Source of the DNA: Pseudomonadaceae bacterium | GTDB lineage: Bacteria; Pseudomonadota; Gammaproteobacteria; Pseudomonadales; Pseudomonadaceae | Direction: 5' to 3' | Assembly (NCBI GenBank): GCA_019745275.1 | Contig: JAIETJ010000111.1 | Location: 1-33,522, forward strand | DNA: 33,522 nt | Position numbers and translations under genes: made by a program | Part shown: piece after piece, positions 1 through 7,878 of the stretch | Layout: every line of letters begins with the position of its first letter | Position numbering within the stretch: the stretch's first letter is position 1 | Notes under the pieces: generated by a model | The model's input: the letters and a program-made list of their open reading frames with translations, nothing else | What the model was told of the DNA's origin: nothing | The model's database searches: none

Positions 1-126
1 GCCGCCTTCGGTGGCTACAAGAAGTCCGGTGTCGGCCGCGAGACCCATAAAGTGGCACTCGAGCACTATCAACAGACTAAAAACCTGCTGGTCAGCTACG
101 ACATCAATCCGTTGGGCTTCTTCTAA
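1..126 (+). CDS. Aldehyde dehydrogenase, C-terminal end (partial)
   Basis: Only the last 41 codons are present; the gene runs in from the left edge and stops with TAA at 124-126. The tail [17 protein letters not shown] followed by [13 protein letters not shown] and a C-terminal GFF is typical of the NAD-dependent aldehyde dehydrogenase superfamily, close to the ExaC/AcoD acetaldehyde dehydrogenases. The GGYKKSG motif and the VSY segment belong to the conserved end of the catalytic fold and oligomerisation strand. Ethanolamine ammonia-lyase produces acetaldehyde and is encoded just downstream, so this enzyme probably oxidises that acetaldehyde to acetate, which is an inference from context. 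In P. aeruginosa an aldehyde dehydrogenase gene (PA4022) occupies the same place next to eat-eutBC. The catalytic Cys and Glu lie outside the window. Confidence 0.85.
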   Translation, partial: AAFGGYKKSGVGRETHKVALEHYQQTKNLLVSYDINPLGFF

Positions 127-128
127 CC

Positions 129-203
129 CGTAGGGCGAGTGCCGCCCGCCTAGCAATAGCGGGCTACACACCACCAGCAATGGCGGGTTGCACCCGCCCT
201 ACG
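129..203. repeat. REP/BIME-like inverted repeat between aldehyde dehydrogenase and eat
   Basis: CGTAGGGCGAGTGCCGCCC at 129-147 is mirrored by a reverse-complementary arm at 182-203 that ends in CCCGCCCTACG, with about 30 bases between. The arms match the pseudomonad REP theme GTAGGGYGGGTN...CCCRCCCTAC. Related copies occur at 1688-1772, 3244-3264 and 23081-23143. It could fold in the transcript and attenuate read-through from the aldehyde dehydrogenase gene into eat. Confidence 0.65.
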
Positions 204-241
204 GCACTAAACCGCATGCCAGCTACAACCACGGTGGTTTC

Positions 242-258
242 TGGCATGGCGGTTGCGT
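242..258 (+). promoter_or_regulatory. Sigma-54 (RpoN) promoter for eat
   Basis: TGGCATG (242-248), four bases, then TTGCGT (253-258) matches the -24/-12 consensus TGGCAYR-N4-TTGCW. The invariant GG and GC are ten bases apart, as required. The expected transcription start is near 268-270, about 35 bases before the eat start codon at 305. Ethanolamine use in P. aeruginosa is known to depend on RpoN and the enhancer-binding protein EatR, which supports the assignment. The site also argues against translation starting at the in-frame GTG codon at 188. Confidence 0.75.
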
Positions 259-304
259 ACAGCCACATACCTTTTGCTCTGTTCAACTCGCGGGTGGATA
301 TGCA

Positions 305-1675
305 ATGACGACGACAACACAACTCAAACCTACATTGGGCACCTTGCACCTCTGGGCGATTGCCGTGGGCTTGGTGATTTCTGGCGAATACTTCGGTTGG
401 AGTTACGGCTGGGGCAGCGCCGGCACCCTGGGTTTTCTGGTCACCTCGTTGTTGGTGGCGACCATGTACACCTGCTTCATTTTCAGCTTTACCGAGCTGA
501 CCACCGCCATCCCTCATGCGGGCGGCCCGTTCGCCTACAGCCGTCGAGCCTTTGGCCCCAAGGGCGGTTTGATCGCAGGGTTAGCCACGCTGATCGAGTT
601 CGTCTTCGCTCCGCCGGCGATTGCTATGGCCATCGGCGCGTACCTCAACGTGCAGTTCCCCGAACTGGACCCCAAACACGCGGCGGTCGGTGCTTACATC
701 ATCTTTATGACCTTGAACATTCTCGGCGTTAGCATCGCCGCCACCTTTGAACTGGTGGTGACGGTCTTGGCAGTGGCCGAGCTGCTGGTGTTTATGGGTG
801 TGGTCGCACCGGGCTTTAGCTTCAGTAACTTCGCCTTAAACGGCTGGTCGGGCAGCAGCGAGTTCAGCAGCGCGGCGATTCCGGGAATGTTCGCGGCGAT
901 TCCTTTCGCCATTTGGTTCTTCCTCGCCATCGAAGGCGCGGCCATGGCCGCCGAAGAAGCCAAAGACCCCAAACGCACCATTCCACGCGCCTATATCAGC
1001 GGCATTCTGACCTTGGTGTTCTTGGCCGTGGGCGTGATGATCATGGCTGGCGGGGTCGGCGATTGGCGCCAGTTGGCGGGCATTAACGATCCGCTGCCAC
1101 AAGCGATGAAGGCGGTAGTTGGTGAGAATTCCAGCTGGATGCATATGCTGGTGTGGATCGGCTTATTCGGGCTGGTGGCGAGCTTTCACGGGATAATCCT
1201 CGGCTACTCGCGGCAGTTCTTTGCCCTCGCCCGCGCCGGCTATCTGCCACGCGGGCTGGCCAAGCTGAATCGTTTTCAAACCCCACATCGGGCGATTCTG
1301 GCCGGTGGCATAATCGGCATCGCCGCTATCTACAGCGACGGTCTAATCAACCTACAAGGCATGGGCCTGACCGCCGCGATGATCACCATGGCGGTGTTCG
1401 GCGCCATCGTCATGTACATCATGAGCATGCTCAGCCTGTTCAAATTGCGCCAAAGCGAACCCGACATGGAGCGCAGCTTTCGCGCTCCGGGCTACCCGAT
1501 TGTGCCGGGCATTGCCTTGGTACTAGCGCTGGTTTGTCTGGTGGCGATGGTTTGGTTTAATGCCATGATCAGCCTGGTGTTTCTTGGCTTTATGGCTGTG
1601 GGTTTTACCTACTTCCTGCTGACCGGCCATCACCGCGACGCGGCACCGGCGGATGCGATGTTGACTGGGGTTTAA
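305..1675 (+). CDS. eat: Ethanolamine permease (APC superfamily)
   Basis: This 456-residue integral membrane protein begins MTTTTQLKPTLGTLHLWAI and has about twelve hydrophobic segments spread over its length. The first segment, with GEYFGWSYGW, and the region EGAAMAAEEAKDPKRTIPRA between mid-protein helices are typical of the ethanolamine permease branch of the amino acid-polyamine-organocation family. It should import ethanolamine across the inner membrane for the ammonia-lyase encoded next. The reading frame stays open back to 188, but the ATG at 305 is preferred: it follows the sigma-54 promoter at 242-258, has GGTGG upstream, and removes a non-conserved N-terminus. The gap of about 165 bases to eutB holds a REP-like repeat. 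Confidence 0.9.
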   Translation: MTTTTQLKPTLGTLHLWAIAVGLVISGEYFGWSYGWGSAGTLGFLVTSLLVATMYTCFIFSFTELTTAIPHAGGPFAYSRRAFGPKGGLIAGLATLIEFVFAPPAIAMAIGAYLNVQFPELDPKHAAVGAYIIFMTLNILGVSIAATFELVVTVLAVAELLVFMGVVAPGFSFSNFALNGWSGSSEFSSAAIPGMFAAIPFAIWFFLAIEGAAMAAEEAKDPKRTIPRAYISGILTLVFLAVGVMIMAGGVGDWRQLAGINDPLPQAMKAVVGENSSWMHMLVWIGLFGLVASFHGIILGYSRQFFALARAGYLPRGLAKLNRFQTPHRAILAGGIIGIAAIYSDGLINLQGMGLTAAMITMAVFGAIVMYIMSMLSLFKLRQSEPDMERSFRAPGYPIVPGIALVLALVCLVAMVWFNAMISLVFLGFMAVGFTYFLLTGHHRDAAPADAMLTGV

Positions 1676-1687
1676 AGGAACAGCTAG

Positions 1688-1772
1688 GTAGGGCGGACTC
1701 GGAGGAACGACAGTCCGCCAATCAGGCGACTGCGCTGGCGGACTGTTCGCTGCGCTCCAGAGTCCGTCCTAC
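1688..1772. repeat. REP-like inverted repeat between eat and eutB
   Basis: GTAGGGCGGACTC at 1688-1700 is mirrored by GAGTCCGTCCTAC at 1760-1772, allowing one G-T pair. A second internal pair is formed by CAGTCCGCC and GGCGGACTG. The element fills most of the eat-eutB gap and looks like a two-hairpin BIME. It may adjust the level of eutBC relative to the permease in the shared transcript. Confidence 0.65.
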
Positions 1773-1841
1773 GGTTGTATTCTCAGAGTTATTTCGGCAG
1801 CAGTTTTTACAACCCTAACGAGCCGTATCAGGAGTAACCCC

Positions 1842-3236
1842 ATGGCCCGTTTTACCCATTCGGTTGGGGTGGAAACTTTCCACTTCGACAGCCTTAAAGA
1901 CGTTCTGGCCAAGGCCAGCCCGGCGCGCTCCGGCGATTATCTGGCCGGTGTGGCCGCCAGTAACGCCGGCGAGCGGGTGGCCGCGCAGATGGCGCTGGCC
2001 GATATTCCGCTCAAGCATTTCCTCAGCGAAGCGCTGATTCCGTATGAAGCCGATGAAGTCACCCGGCTGATTATCGACACACACGACGCCGACGCCTTTG
2101 CCCCGGTCAGCCATCTGACCGTTGGCGGCTTTCGCGACTGGTTGCTCAGCGAGGCGGCCGATGAAGCCAGTCTGCGCGCCCTCGCCCCCGGCCTGACTCC
2201 GGAGATGGCGGCGGCGGTGTCCAAGTTAATGCGCGTGCAAGACTTGGTGCTAGTGGCACAGAAGATTCGCGTGGTCAGTCGCTTTCGCAACACCGTTGGC
2301 CTGCGCGGGCGCATGTCCACCCGCCTGCAACCCAATCACCCGACCGACGAGCCGGCCGGCATCGCCGCCAGCATTCTCGACGGTCTGCTGTACGGCAACG
2401 GCGACGCCATGATCGGCATCAACCCGGCCACCGACAACCTCGCCTCCATCAGCACCCTGCTGCAGATGCTCGATGCGGTGATCCAGCGCTACGAAATCCC
2501 CACCCAAGCCTGCGTACTGACCCACGTGACCACCTCGATTGAGGCGATCAATCGTGGGATTCCACTGGACTTAGTCTTCCAGTCGATTGCCGGTACTCAG
2601 GCGGCGAATGCGAGTTTCGGCATCAACTTGAACCTGCTGCAAGAAGGTTACGACGCTGGCCTCAGCCAGCAGCGCGGCACCGTCGGCAACAACCTCATGT
2701 ACTTTGAAACCGGCCAAGGCAGCGCGCTGTCGGCCAACGCTCACCATGGTCTCGATCAGCAAACCTGCGAGACCCGCGCCTACGCGGTGGCCCGACATTT
2801 CAAACCGTTTCTGGTGAATACCGTAGTCGGCTTTATCGGCCCGGAGTATCTGTACAACGGCAAACAGATTATCCGCGCCGGGCTAGAAGACCACTTCTGC
2901 GGCAAGCTGCTGGGCCTGCCGATGGGCTGCGACATCTGTTACACCAACCATGCCGAAGCCGATCAGGACGACATGGACGTGTTGCTCACCCTGCTGGGCG
3001 TGGCCGGGATCAATTTCATCATGGGTATCCCCGGCTCCGACGACATCATGCTCAACTACCAAACCACCTCCTTCCACGACGCCCTGTATGCCCGGCAAAC
3101 GCTGGGGCTAAAACCGGCGCCGGAGTTCGAGGCGTGGCTGCAACGCATGGGCATTTTCAGCCAAACCGACGGCCAAGTGCGCTTAGCCAAGCAACTGCCA
3201 CCCGCGTTTCGCCAAGCACTGGCGCAACTAAATTGA
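1842..3236 (+). CDS. eutB: Ethanolamine ammonia-lyase, large subunit
   Basis: This is the catalytic large subunit (464 residues; the E. coli protein has about 453) of adenosylcobalamin-dependent ethanolamine ammonia-lyase, which converts ethanolamine to acetaldehyde and ammonia in the cytoplasm. Conserved EutB stretches are plain: KIRVVSRFRNTVGLRGR, RLQPNHPTDEPAGI, the GNGDAMIGINPATDN segment, FETGQGSALSANAHHG and MGCDICYTNHAEADQDDMD, which line the TIM-barrel substrate and B12 pocket. A good ribosome site (CAGGAG) lies about seven bases before the ATG. eutC follows after about 110 bases. No microcompartment shell genes are present, as is usual for pseudomonads, which degrade ethanolamine with free enzymes. 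Sigma-54 control is likely through the promoter before eat. Confidence 0.97.
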   Translation: MARFTHSVGVETFHFDSLKDVLAKASPARSGDYLAGVAASNAGERVAAQMALADIPLKHFLSEALIPYEADEVTRLIIDTHDADAFAPVSHLTVGGFRDWLLSEAADEASLRALAPGLTPEMAAAVSKLMRVQDLVLVAQKIRVVSRFRNTVGLRGRMSTRLQPNHPTDEPAGIAASILDGLLYGNGDAMIGINPATDNLASISTLLQMLDAVIQRYEIPTQACVLTHVTTSIEAINRGIPLDLVFQSIAGTQAANASFGINLNLLQEGYDAGLSQQRGTVGNNLMYFETGQGSALSANAHHGLDQQTCETRAYAVARHFKPFLVNTVVGFIGPEYLYNGKQIIRAGLEDHFCGKLLGLPMGCDICYTNHAEADQDDMDVLLTLLGVAGINFIMGIPGSDDIMLNYQTTSFHDALYARQTLGLKPAPEFEAWLQRMGIFSQTDGQVRLAKQLPPAFRQALAQLN

Positions 3237-3243
3237 ACAGCCG

Positions 3244-3264
3244 CGTAGGGCGGGTGCAACCCGC
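3244..3264. repeat. REP-like palindrome between eutB and eutC
   Basis: CGTAGGGCGGGTGCAACCCGC repeats the same core as the element at 182-203 and contains the small hairpin GCGGGTGCAACCCGC. A partial partner (CACACCCGCCCGGCGC) lies about 55 bases further on, just before the eutC start. It adds to the series of related palindromes in this locus. Confidence 0.6.
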
Positions 3265-3344
3265 AAATACTATTCAGCCTCAGCCTCAGCCACTCAACGC
3301 ACACCAAGACGCGGGGCACACCCGCCCGGCGCAGAGACATTGCC

Positions 3345-4172
3345 ATGCCCGATGACCAATCACTCAGCGACCCGTTACTAGCGCTGCGCCGCCTGACCTC
3401 GGCACGCATCGCGCTGGGCCGCACCGGCATCAGCCTGCCGACAGCGGCGCAACTGGACTTTCAATACGCCCACGCACAAGCCCGCGACGCCGTGCATCTG
3501 CCCTTCGATCACGCGGCGTTACGCACCCAATTGGCCGTACAAGGTCACGCCAGCTTGCTACTGCACAGCGCCGCCAGTGATAGAAACAGCTACCTGCAGC
3601 GCCCGGATTTAGGCCGGCGCTTGCACAGCGACTCCGCCCAGCAATTGCGCGACTATGCCGCCACCAATCCCGGTGGCGTCGATCTGGCCATAGTGATTGC
3701 CGACGGCCTCTCGGCACTGGCCGTACACCGGCATAGCCTGGCGCTACTGGCGCGTATCGAGGAGCACGCTGATAGCGAGGGCTGGTCGCTGGCACCGGTA
3801 CTCTTGGTTGAACAAGGCCGAGTGGCGGTGGCCGATGAGGTCGGCGAGTTGCTGGCGGCAAAAATGGTCATCATCCTGATCGGTGAACGACCGGGCCTCA
3901 GCTCGCCCGACAGCCTCGGCCTGTACTTTACCTATGCGCCCAAGGTTGGCCTCACCGACGCCTATCGCAACTGCATCTCCAACATCCGCTTAGAGGGCCT
4001 GAGTTACGCCATGGCCAGCCACCGACTGCTGGGCTTAATGCGCGAGGCGTGGGTACGGCAACTGTCCGGCGTGGAACTTAAAGACCAAGCCCAAGTACAG
4101 GTGCTGGAAGGCGACGACTCAGCCAACCGGCAGGCTAATTTTTTACTGGCCAGCAACCCCGCACACAGCTAA
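3345..4172 (+). CDS. eutC: Ethanolamine ammonia-lyase, small subunit
   Basis: The 275-residue product is the small subunit of ethanolamine ammonia-lyase, which with EutB forms the active complex and contributes to adenosylcobalamin binding. Family landmarks include [17 protein letters not shown] near the N-terminus, [17 protein letters not shown], the [19 protein letters not shown] segment, [15 protein letters not shown] and the C-terminal [19 protein letters not shown]. The length is close to that of other EutC proteins (about 270-295). It lies downstream of eutB across a REP-like palindrome and is almost certainly on the same transcript. The start is the ATG of [20 protein letters not shown]; no strong ribosome site is visible, so translation may be coupled to or modulated by the palindrome. 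Confidence 0.95.
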   Translation: MPDDQSLSDPLLALRRLTSARIALGRTGISLPTAAQLDFQYAHAQARDAVHLPFDHAALRTQLAVQGHASLLLHSAASDRNSYLQRPDLGRRLHSDSAQQLRDYAATNPGGVDLAIVIADGLSALAVHRHSLALLARIEEHADSEGWSLAPVLLVEQGRVAVADEVGELLAAKMVIILIGERPGLSSPDSLGLYFTYAPKVGLTDAYRNCISNIRLEGLSYAMASHRLLGLMREAWVRQLSGVELKDQAQVQVLEGDDSANRQANFLLASNPAHS

Positions 4173-4335
4173 GACTGAGCGGCCGATTAAGCGCAGCAAT
4201 AGGCTTATATTCTCAGGGCAAAGTTAAACGCTTGTTTGGATTGCACTTTCTAGCCGGATTAGGCAGCATCGGCGTCAAGTTATGGCCTTATGCCTGCAAA
4301 TAATTACAATTAATACACCGAACTCGAGGTCAACT

Positions 4336-4791
4336 ATGCGCATCGTCCAAGCTACCCTAGAGCACTTAGACATCCTGACTCCGCTATTTGTAAAGTACCG
4401 CGAGTTCTACAACTCCATGCCCTACCCCGAGACCTCGCGCAGCTTCTTAGAAAAGCGCCTGAGCCGTAAAGAGTCGGTGATTTACTTGGCGCTGGCCGAC
4501 AAAGACGACACCCCGCTGGGATTTTGCCAGCTGTACCCAAGCTTCTCGTCGCTGACCCTCAAGCGCGTGTGGATTCTCAACGACATCTACGTTTGTGAAG
4601 ACGCCCGCCGCCAACTGGTGGCCGACGGCCTGATGCAGCACGCGAAAAAAATGGCCCGCGAAACCAATGCCATTCGCCTACGCGTGTCCACCAGCATTCA
4701 CAACGATGTGGCGCAAAAAGTTTATGAGTCGATTGGCTTTCGCGAAGACAGCCAATTCAAAAACTACACCCTCGAACTCAACGACGAATAA
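4336..4791 (+). CDS. GNAT-family N-acetyltransferase
   Basis: The 151-residue product has the GNAT fold: MRIVQATLEHLDILTPLF at the start, a central acceptor strand (LALADKDDTPLGFCQLYPSF), WILNDIYVCEDARRQLVADG as the acetyl-CoA binding segment (a variant of the R/Q-x-x-G-x-G/A motif) and the C-terminal NDVAQKVYESIGFRED motif. The substrate cannot be deduced. The ATG at 4336 is chosen because GAGGT lies five bases before it and the protein then begins like other members; an in-frame ATG at 4282 would add 18 uncharacteristic residues. It is separate from eutC by about 160 bases. An acetyltransferase gene sits at the same place next to eutC in P. aeruginosa, so synteny is conserved but function is unknown. 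Confidence 0.88.
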   Translation: MRIVQATLEHLDILTPLFVKYREFYNSMPYPETSRSFLEKRLSRKESVIYLALADKDDTPLGFCQLYPSFSSLTLKRVWILNDIYVCEDARRQLVADGLMQHAKKMARETNAIRLRVSTSIHNDVAQKVYESIGFREDSQFKNYTLELNDE

Positions 4792-4799
4792 GCCCTTCG

Positions 4800-4825
4800 C
4801 CTAGGGGCTGCCGACAGCCCCTAGG
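4800..4825 (+). terminator. Perfect hairpin after the GNAT gene
   Basis: CCTAGGGGCTG (4800-4810), loop CCGA, and CAGCCCCTAGG (4815-4825) form an 11-bp perfect stem nine bases after the acetyltransferase stop codon. There is no long T tract, only TTCTG, so it is at best a weak terminator or a processing/attenuation hairpin. Its right arm lies directly before the start region of mtfA and could mask its ribosome site. Confidence 0.5.
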
Positions 4826-4843
4826 TTCTGAGTGCCAATACTC

Positions 4844-5662
4844 ATGTGGTCATTCAAGGCCTGGCGGCAACGCCGCATTCTGCGCAACAACCCGATCAGC
4901 CCGACAACTTGGGCCAAGGTCCAGCAACAACTGCCCATCCTCAACGGACTAAGTAGCCCCGAGCAGCAGCGCTTACGCGAGCGGGCGCTGCTGTTTTTAC
5001 ACGCCAAACACCTCACCGCCCTGCCCGGCGTGACCTTAGAAGATAACGATCGCCTGCATTTGGCGGCGCTGGCCGAACTGCCGTTGCTGCACTTGGCCGA
5101 TCTGAACTGGTATCAGGGTTTTCATGAAATGGTCCTGTACCCCGGCGACTTTTGCAGCCCCCAGCAGCATCGCGATGCCAGCGGCGTGGTGCATGAATGG
5201 TCTGGCGAGCACAGCGGCGAGGCCTGGCTGCAAGGCCCGGTGATACTGGCCTGGCCCGGCGTACTGCAGAGCGGCCAGTGGGATGGCTACAACCTAGTGA
5301 TCCATGAGTTGGCGCACAAACTCGACATGCTTAACGGCTCCGCCAACGGCCTGCCTCCGCTGCACGCGGACATGCGCCAAAGCGACTGGGCCGAGGTCAT
5401 GCAAGCGGCCTTTGAGCAATTAAACCGCCACCTTGAACAGCATCCGCACAGCCCGCCACCTATCGATGCCTACGCGGGAGAAAATCCTGCGGAGTTCTTT
5501 GCCGTATGCAGCGAATACTTCTTCAGCGCCCCCGACCTATTGAACGCCGCTTACCCGCAGGTGTACGGGCAACTGCGCCGGTTTTACCGGCAAGACCCAC
5601 TTCTGCGCTGGCAACAACTGCCAGCCGCGCAACAGCTACCCGCCACACGACCAAAGGCGTAG
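4844..5662 (+). CDS. mtfA: MtfA-type zinc metallopeptidase (M90 family)
   Basis: The product (272 residues from the ATG at 4844; four more if the GTG at 4832 is used) aligns by eye with E. coli MtfA throughout. The zinc motif HELAHKLD (HExxH near residues 154-158), the GFHEMVLYPGDF and WDGYNLVIHEL stretches and the third-ligand region PIDAYAGENPAEFFAVCSEYFF are all present. MtfA is a cytoplasmic peptidase that in E. coli binds the repressor Mlc and so affects glucose phosphotransferase expression; the role in pseudomonads is less clear. A basic N-terminus (WRQRRILRNN) is present and no signal peptide is seen. The start is uncertain because neither candidate has a strong ribosome site and both follow the hairpin at 4800-4825. 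Confidence 0.9.
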   Translation: MWSFKAWRQRRILRNNPISPTTWAKVQQQLPILNGLSSPEQQRLRERALLFLHAKHLTALPGVTLEDNDRLHLAALAELPLLHLADLNWYQGFHEMVLYPGDFCSPQQHRDASGVVHEWSGEHSGEAWLQGPVILAWPGVLQSGQWDGYNLVIHELAHKLDMLNGSANGLPPLHADMRQSDWAEVMQAAFEQLNRHLEQHPHSPPPIDAYAGENPAEFFAVCSEYFFSAPDLLNAAYPQVYGQLRRFYRQDPLLRWQQLPAAQQLPATRPKA

Positions 5663-5670
5663 GCCGGACA

Positions 5671-5701
5671 TGTAGCAACCACCGGCGAATATGCCTATAA
5701 T
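5671..5701 (+). promoter_or_regulatory. Putative sigma-70 promoter of ppa
   Basis: A consensus -10 hexamer TATAAT lies at 5696-5701, 36 bases before the ppa start codon. A weak -35 (TGTAGC, 5671-5676) is 19 bases upstream. The perfect -10 fits constitutive expression of a housekeeping gene. Confidence 0.5.
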
Positions 5702-5737
5702 CGCGCCACTTTTTTGGCCCATCCTCGGGAGTCACCT

Positions 5738-6265
5738 ATGAGCTACAGTAAGGTTCCAGCAGGTAAAGACCTGCCAAACGACATCTACGTTGTTGTCGAA
5801 ATCCCGGCCAACCACGCGCCGATCAAATACGAAATCGACAAAGACACCGACTGCCTGTTCGTCGACCGCTTCATGGCCACCCCGATGTTCTACCCGGCCA
5901 ACTACGGCTACATCCCTAACACCCTAGCCGACGACGGCGACGCCCTCGACGTATTGGTGGTGACTCCGTATCCAGTAGCCCCAGGTTCAGTGGTACGCGC
6001 CCGCCCAATCGGCGTGCTGCACATGACCGACGAAGCCGGTGGCGACGCCAAGCTGATCGCCGTACCGCACGACAAACTGTCGCAACTGTACAACGGCATC
6101 AACGAATACACCGACCTGCCAGCCCTGCTGCTGGAGCAAATCAAGCACTTCTTCGAGAACTACAAAGACCTCGAAAAAGGCAAATGGGTCAAAGTTGAAG
6201 GCTGGGGCAATGCCGACGCAGCCCGCAGCGAGATTTTAAAGGCGGTTGCGGCTTACCAAAAATAA
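5738..6265 (+). CDS. ppa: Inorganic pyrophosphatase (family I)
   Basis: The 175-residue soluble enzyme hydrolyses pyrophosphate to phosphate, pulling biosynthetic reactions forward, including the ATP sulfurylase reaction encoded just downstream. All family I marks are visible: [42 protein letters not shown] with the D-G-D-A-L-D metal-binding signature, [22 protein letters not shown] and the C-terminal [19 protein letters not shown]. The length equals that of E. coli PPase (about 176). The ATG at 5738 has GGGAG eight bases upstream; an in-frame ATG at 5714 lies between the -10 box and that site and is unlikely. The gene ends in its own terminator at 6282-6308. Confidence 0.97.
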   Translation: MSYSKVPAGKDLPNDIYVVVEIPANHAPIKYEIDKDTDCLFVDRFMATPMFYPANYGYIPNTLADDGDALDVLVVTPYPVAPGSVVRARPIGVLHMTDEAGGDAKLIAVPHDKLSQLYNGINEYTDLPALLLEQIKHFFENYKDLEKGKWVKVEGWGNADAARSEILKAVAAYQK

Positions 6266-6281
6266 GCCAAACCCACCCCCT

Positions 6282-6308
6282 AAAAGCCGGCCACAAGCCG
6301 GCTTTTTT
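6282..6308 (+). terminator. Rho-independent terminator of ppa
   Basis: GCCGGC (6286-6291), loop CACAA, GCCGGC (6297-6302), followed by six T; the stem is extended by AAAA/TTTT. It lies about 20 bases after the ppa stop and separates the core genome block from the accessory block to the right. Confidence 0.9.
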
Positions 6309-6309
6309 A

Positions 6310-6337
6310 TTGGCCCAAGACAGCAATGTCGCATAAT
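6310..6337 (+). promoter_or_regulatory. Putative promoter upstream of cysD
   Basis: TTGGCC (6310-6315) and CATAAT (6332-6337) are spaced by 16 bases, directly after the ppa terminator and about 100 bases before the cysD start. The leader between is AT-rich compared with the left-hand genes. It is the best match in the gap, but other AT-rich hexamers are present. Confidence 0.35.
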
Positions 6338-6435
6338 GCACAAAAAACAATAATTACCGACAAGTATCTCTCCGCTCGTGTACATTGGCAGACAAATAAG
6401 CTCATCACGCTTTTTTGCGACAGATCGAGATCTAA

Positions 6436-7878
6436 ATGCCAAATATTGATCTTCTTGGATTGGACGCTCCCCTCGTATGGAATACGCAGCTGGCATTTCT
6501 TCATCTGAACCAGCTCAATCAAGCAGATACCAAGCGCACAGCAGAACGGCGACTGCATGAGCTTGGCATCCTGCCCCCCGAACTAACTGCTGAAATCCTT
6601 AGCGATGAATTTGACCGCCGGCCGACGCCATCAGTCCTGACTTGGGATATTGAAAGAGCGCGCACAAAACGCAAGCTGGTGCTTTTTGCTCAGCTGCAGC
6701 GCGCCAGAGACAGTCAGGATTTTTTGCATGCCAATGATGCGCGCGGTGCACGCTACTGGTTACCGCTCGGCAGCAGCACTATTGACGCACAACAGCTAAC
6801 AATCGCACTGCAACGCTTGCAAGAGCATATCGGCAAGGACATTGTTATCTTTCCGAGCGGTCGACTAGTCAACATTTGCAGACAAACCAAGGTGCCCGCC
6901 AATGTCGAGCAGGGGTTATTGAGCTACCCGGCCGCGCTCGATGAAGGAAATCGAATCGGCGCAATCGGTGCATCCAGGACGCTCACCCCCCACCTCAAAC
7001 GCCTCGAGTCTGAAAGCCTGCAGATTATTCGTGAAGCCGTTGCCGAGGCCGAAAATCCCGCCATGCTCCACTCCATGGGCAAAGACAGTGCCGTAATGCT
7101 GCATCTGGCGCGTAAAGCCTTTTACCCTTCGCCGCCGCCATTCCGTCTGCTACACATAGATACACGCTGGAAGTTTCAAGAGATGTATATGTTCCGCGAC
7201 ATGATGGCGCGCGAAAGCGGCATGGATTTGCTGGTGCATATCAACCCAGAGGCCATCAGCAAAGACATTAACCCCTTCGATCACGGCTCTGCGCTGCACA
7301 CCAACATAACCAAAACCGAAGGCCTCAAGCAGGCACTCGAGAAGTATAAATTTGACATGGTATTCGGTGGCGCTCGCCGCGATGAAGAAAAATCCCGAGC
7401 CAAGGAGCGGATCTTTTCGCTCCGCACCCAAAGCCACCACTGGGATCCAAAAAAGCAGCGACCCGAGCTTTGGAACATCTACAACGCGCGCATAAATCCA
7501 GGTGAGGGCATTCGCGTCTTCCCGCTATCCAATTGGACAGAGTTCGACATCTGGCAATACATCTACCAGGAAAATATCCCCTTGGTGCCACTGTACTTTG
7601 CCAAGGAGCGGCCCGTAGTCGTGCGCAACGGCTTGACATTAATGGTCGATGACTCGCGCATGAACCTGCTACCTGACGAAAAAATTGAATCCAAGTGCAT
7701 CCGCTTCCGCACACTCGGCTGCTACCCCCTGACAGGTGCAATGGAGTCAAATGCCACCTCTGTGGCCGACATCCTGCTGGAGCTGCTCAGCTCCAATAGC
7801 TCAGAGAGACAAGGGCGAGCTATTGATAGTGACAGCTCGGGCAGCATGGAAAAGAAAAAGCAGGGGGGTTATTTCTAA
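6436..7878 (+). CDS. cysD: Sulfate adenylyltransferase subunit 2 with a novel N-terminal extension
   Basis: Residues from about 183 to 480 are a complete Cys[19 protein letters not shown], the PP-loop [17 protein letters not shown] (213-218 core), [27 protein letters not shown] (311-325), [17 protein letters not shown] and the terminal [12 protein letters not shown]. CysD with CysN makes adenylyl sulfate (APS) from ATP and sulfate. The first 180 residues have no counterpart in E. coli or P. aeruginosa CysD (about 300 residues). They include an Arg/Leu-rich helical part ([19 protein letters not shown]) and a more ordered part ([30 protein letters not shown]); I do not recognise this domain. 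No ATG occurs between codons 1 and 210 and no good internal ribosome site is seen, so the fusion seems real. GAGA precedes the ATG. The stop overlaps cysNC (TAATG). Confidence 0.88.
   Translation: MPNIDLLGLDAPLVWNTQLAFLHLNQLNQADTKRTAERRLHELGILPPELTAEILSDEFDRRPTPSVLTWDIERARTKRKLVLFAQLQRARDSQDFLHANDARGARYWLPLGSSTIDAQQLTIALQRLQEHIGKDIVIFPSGRLVNICRQTKVPANVEQGLLSYPAALDEGNRIGAIGASRTLTPHLKRLESESLQIIREAVAEAENPAMLHSMGKDSAVMLHLARKAFYPSPPPFRLLHIDTRWKFQEMYMFRDMMARESGMDLLVHINPEAISKDINPFDHGSALHTNITKTEGLKQALEKYKFDMVFGGARRDEEKSRAKERIFSLRTQSHHWDPKKQRPELWNIYNARINPGEGIRVFPLSNWTEFDIWQYIYQENIPLVPLYFAKERPVVVRNGLTLMVDDSRMNLLPDEKIESKCIRFRTLGCYPLTGAMESNATSVADILLELLSSNSSERQGRAIDSDSSGSMEKKKQGGYF

Noticed and set aside
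188..304. Upstream in-frame extension of eat to a GTG at 188
   Set aside because: It overlaps a REP-like element and the sigma-54 promoter, and the residues are not like those of the permease family.
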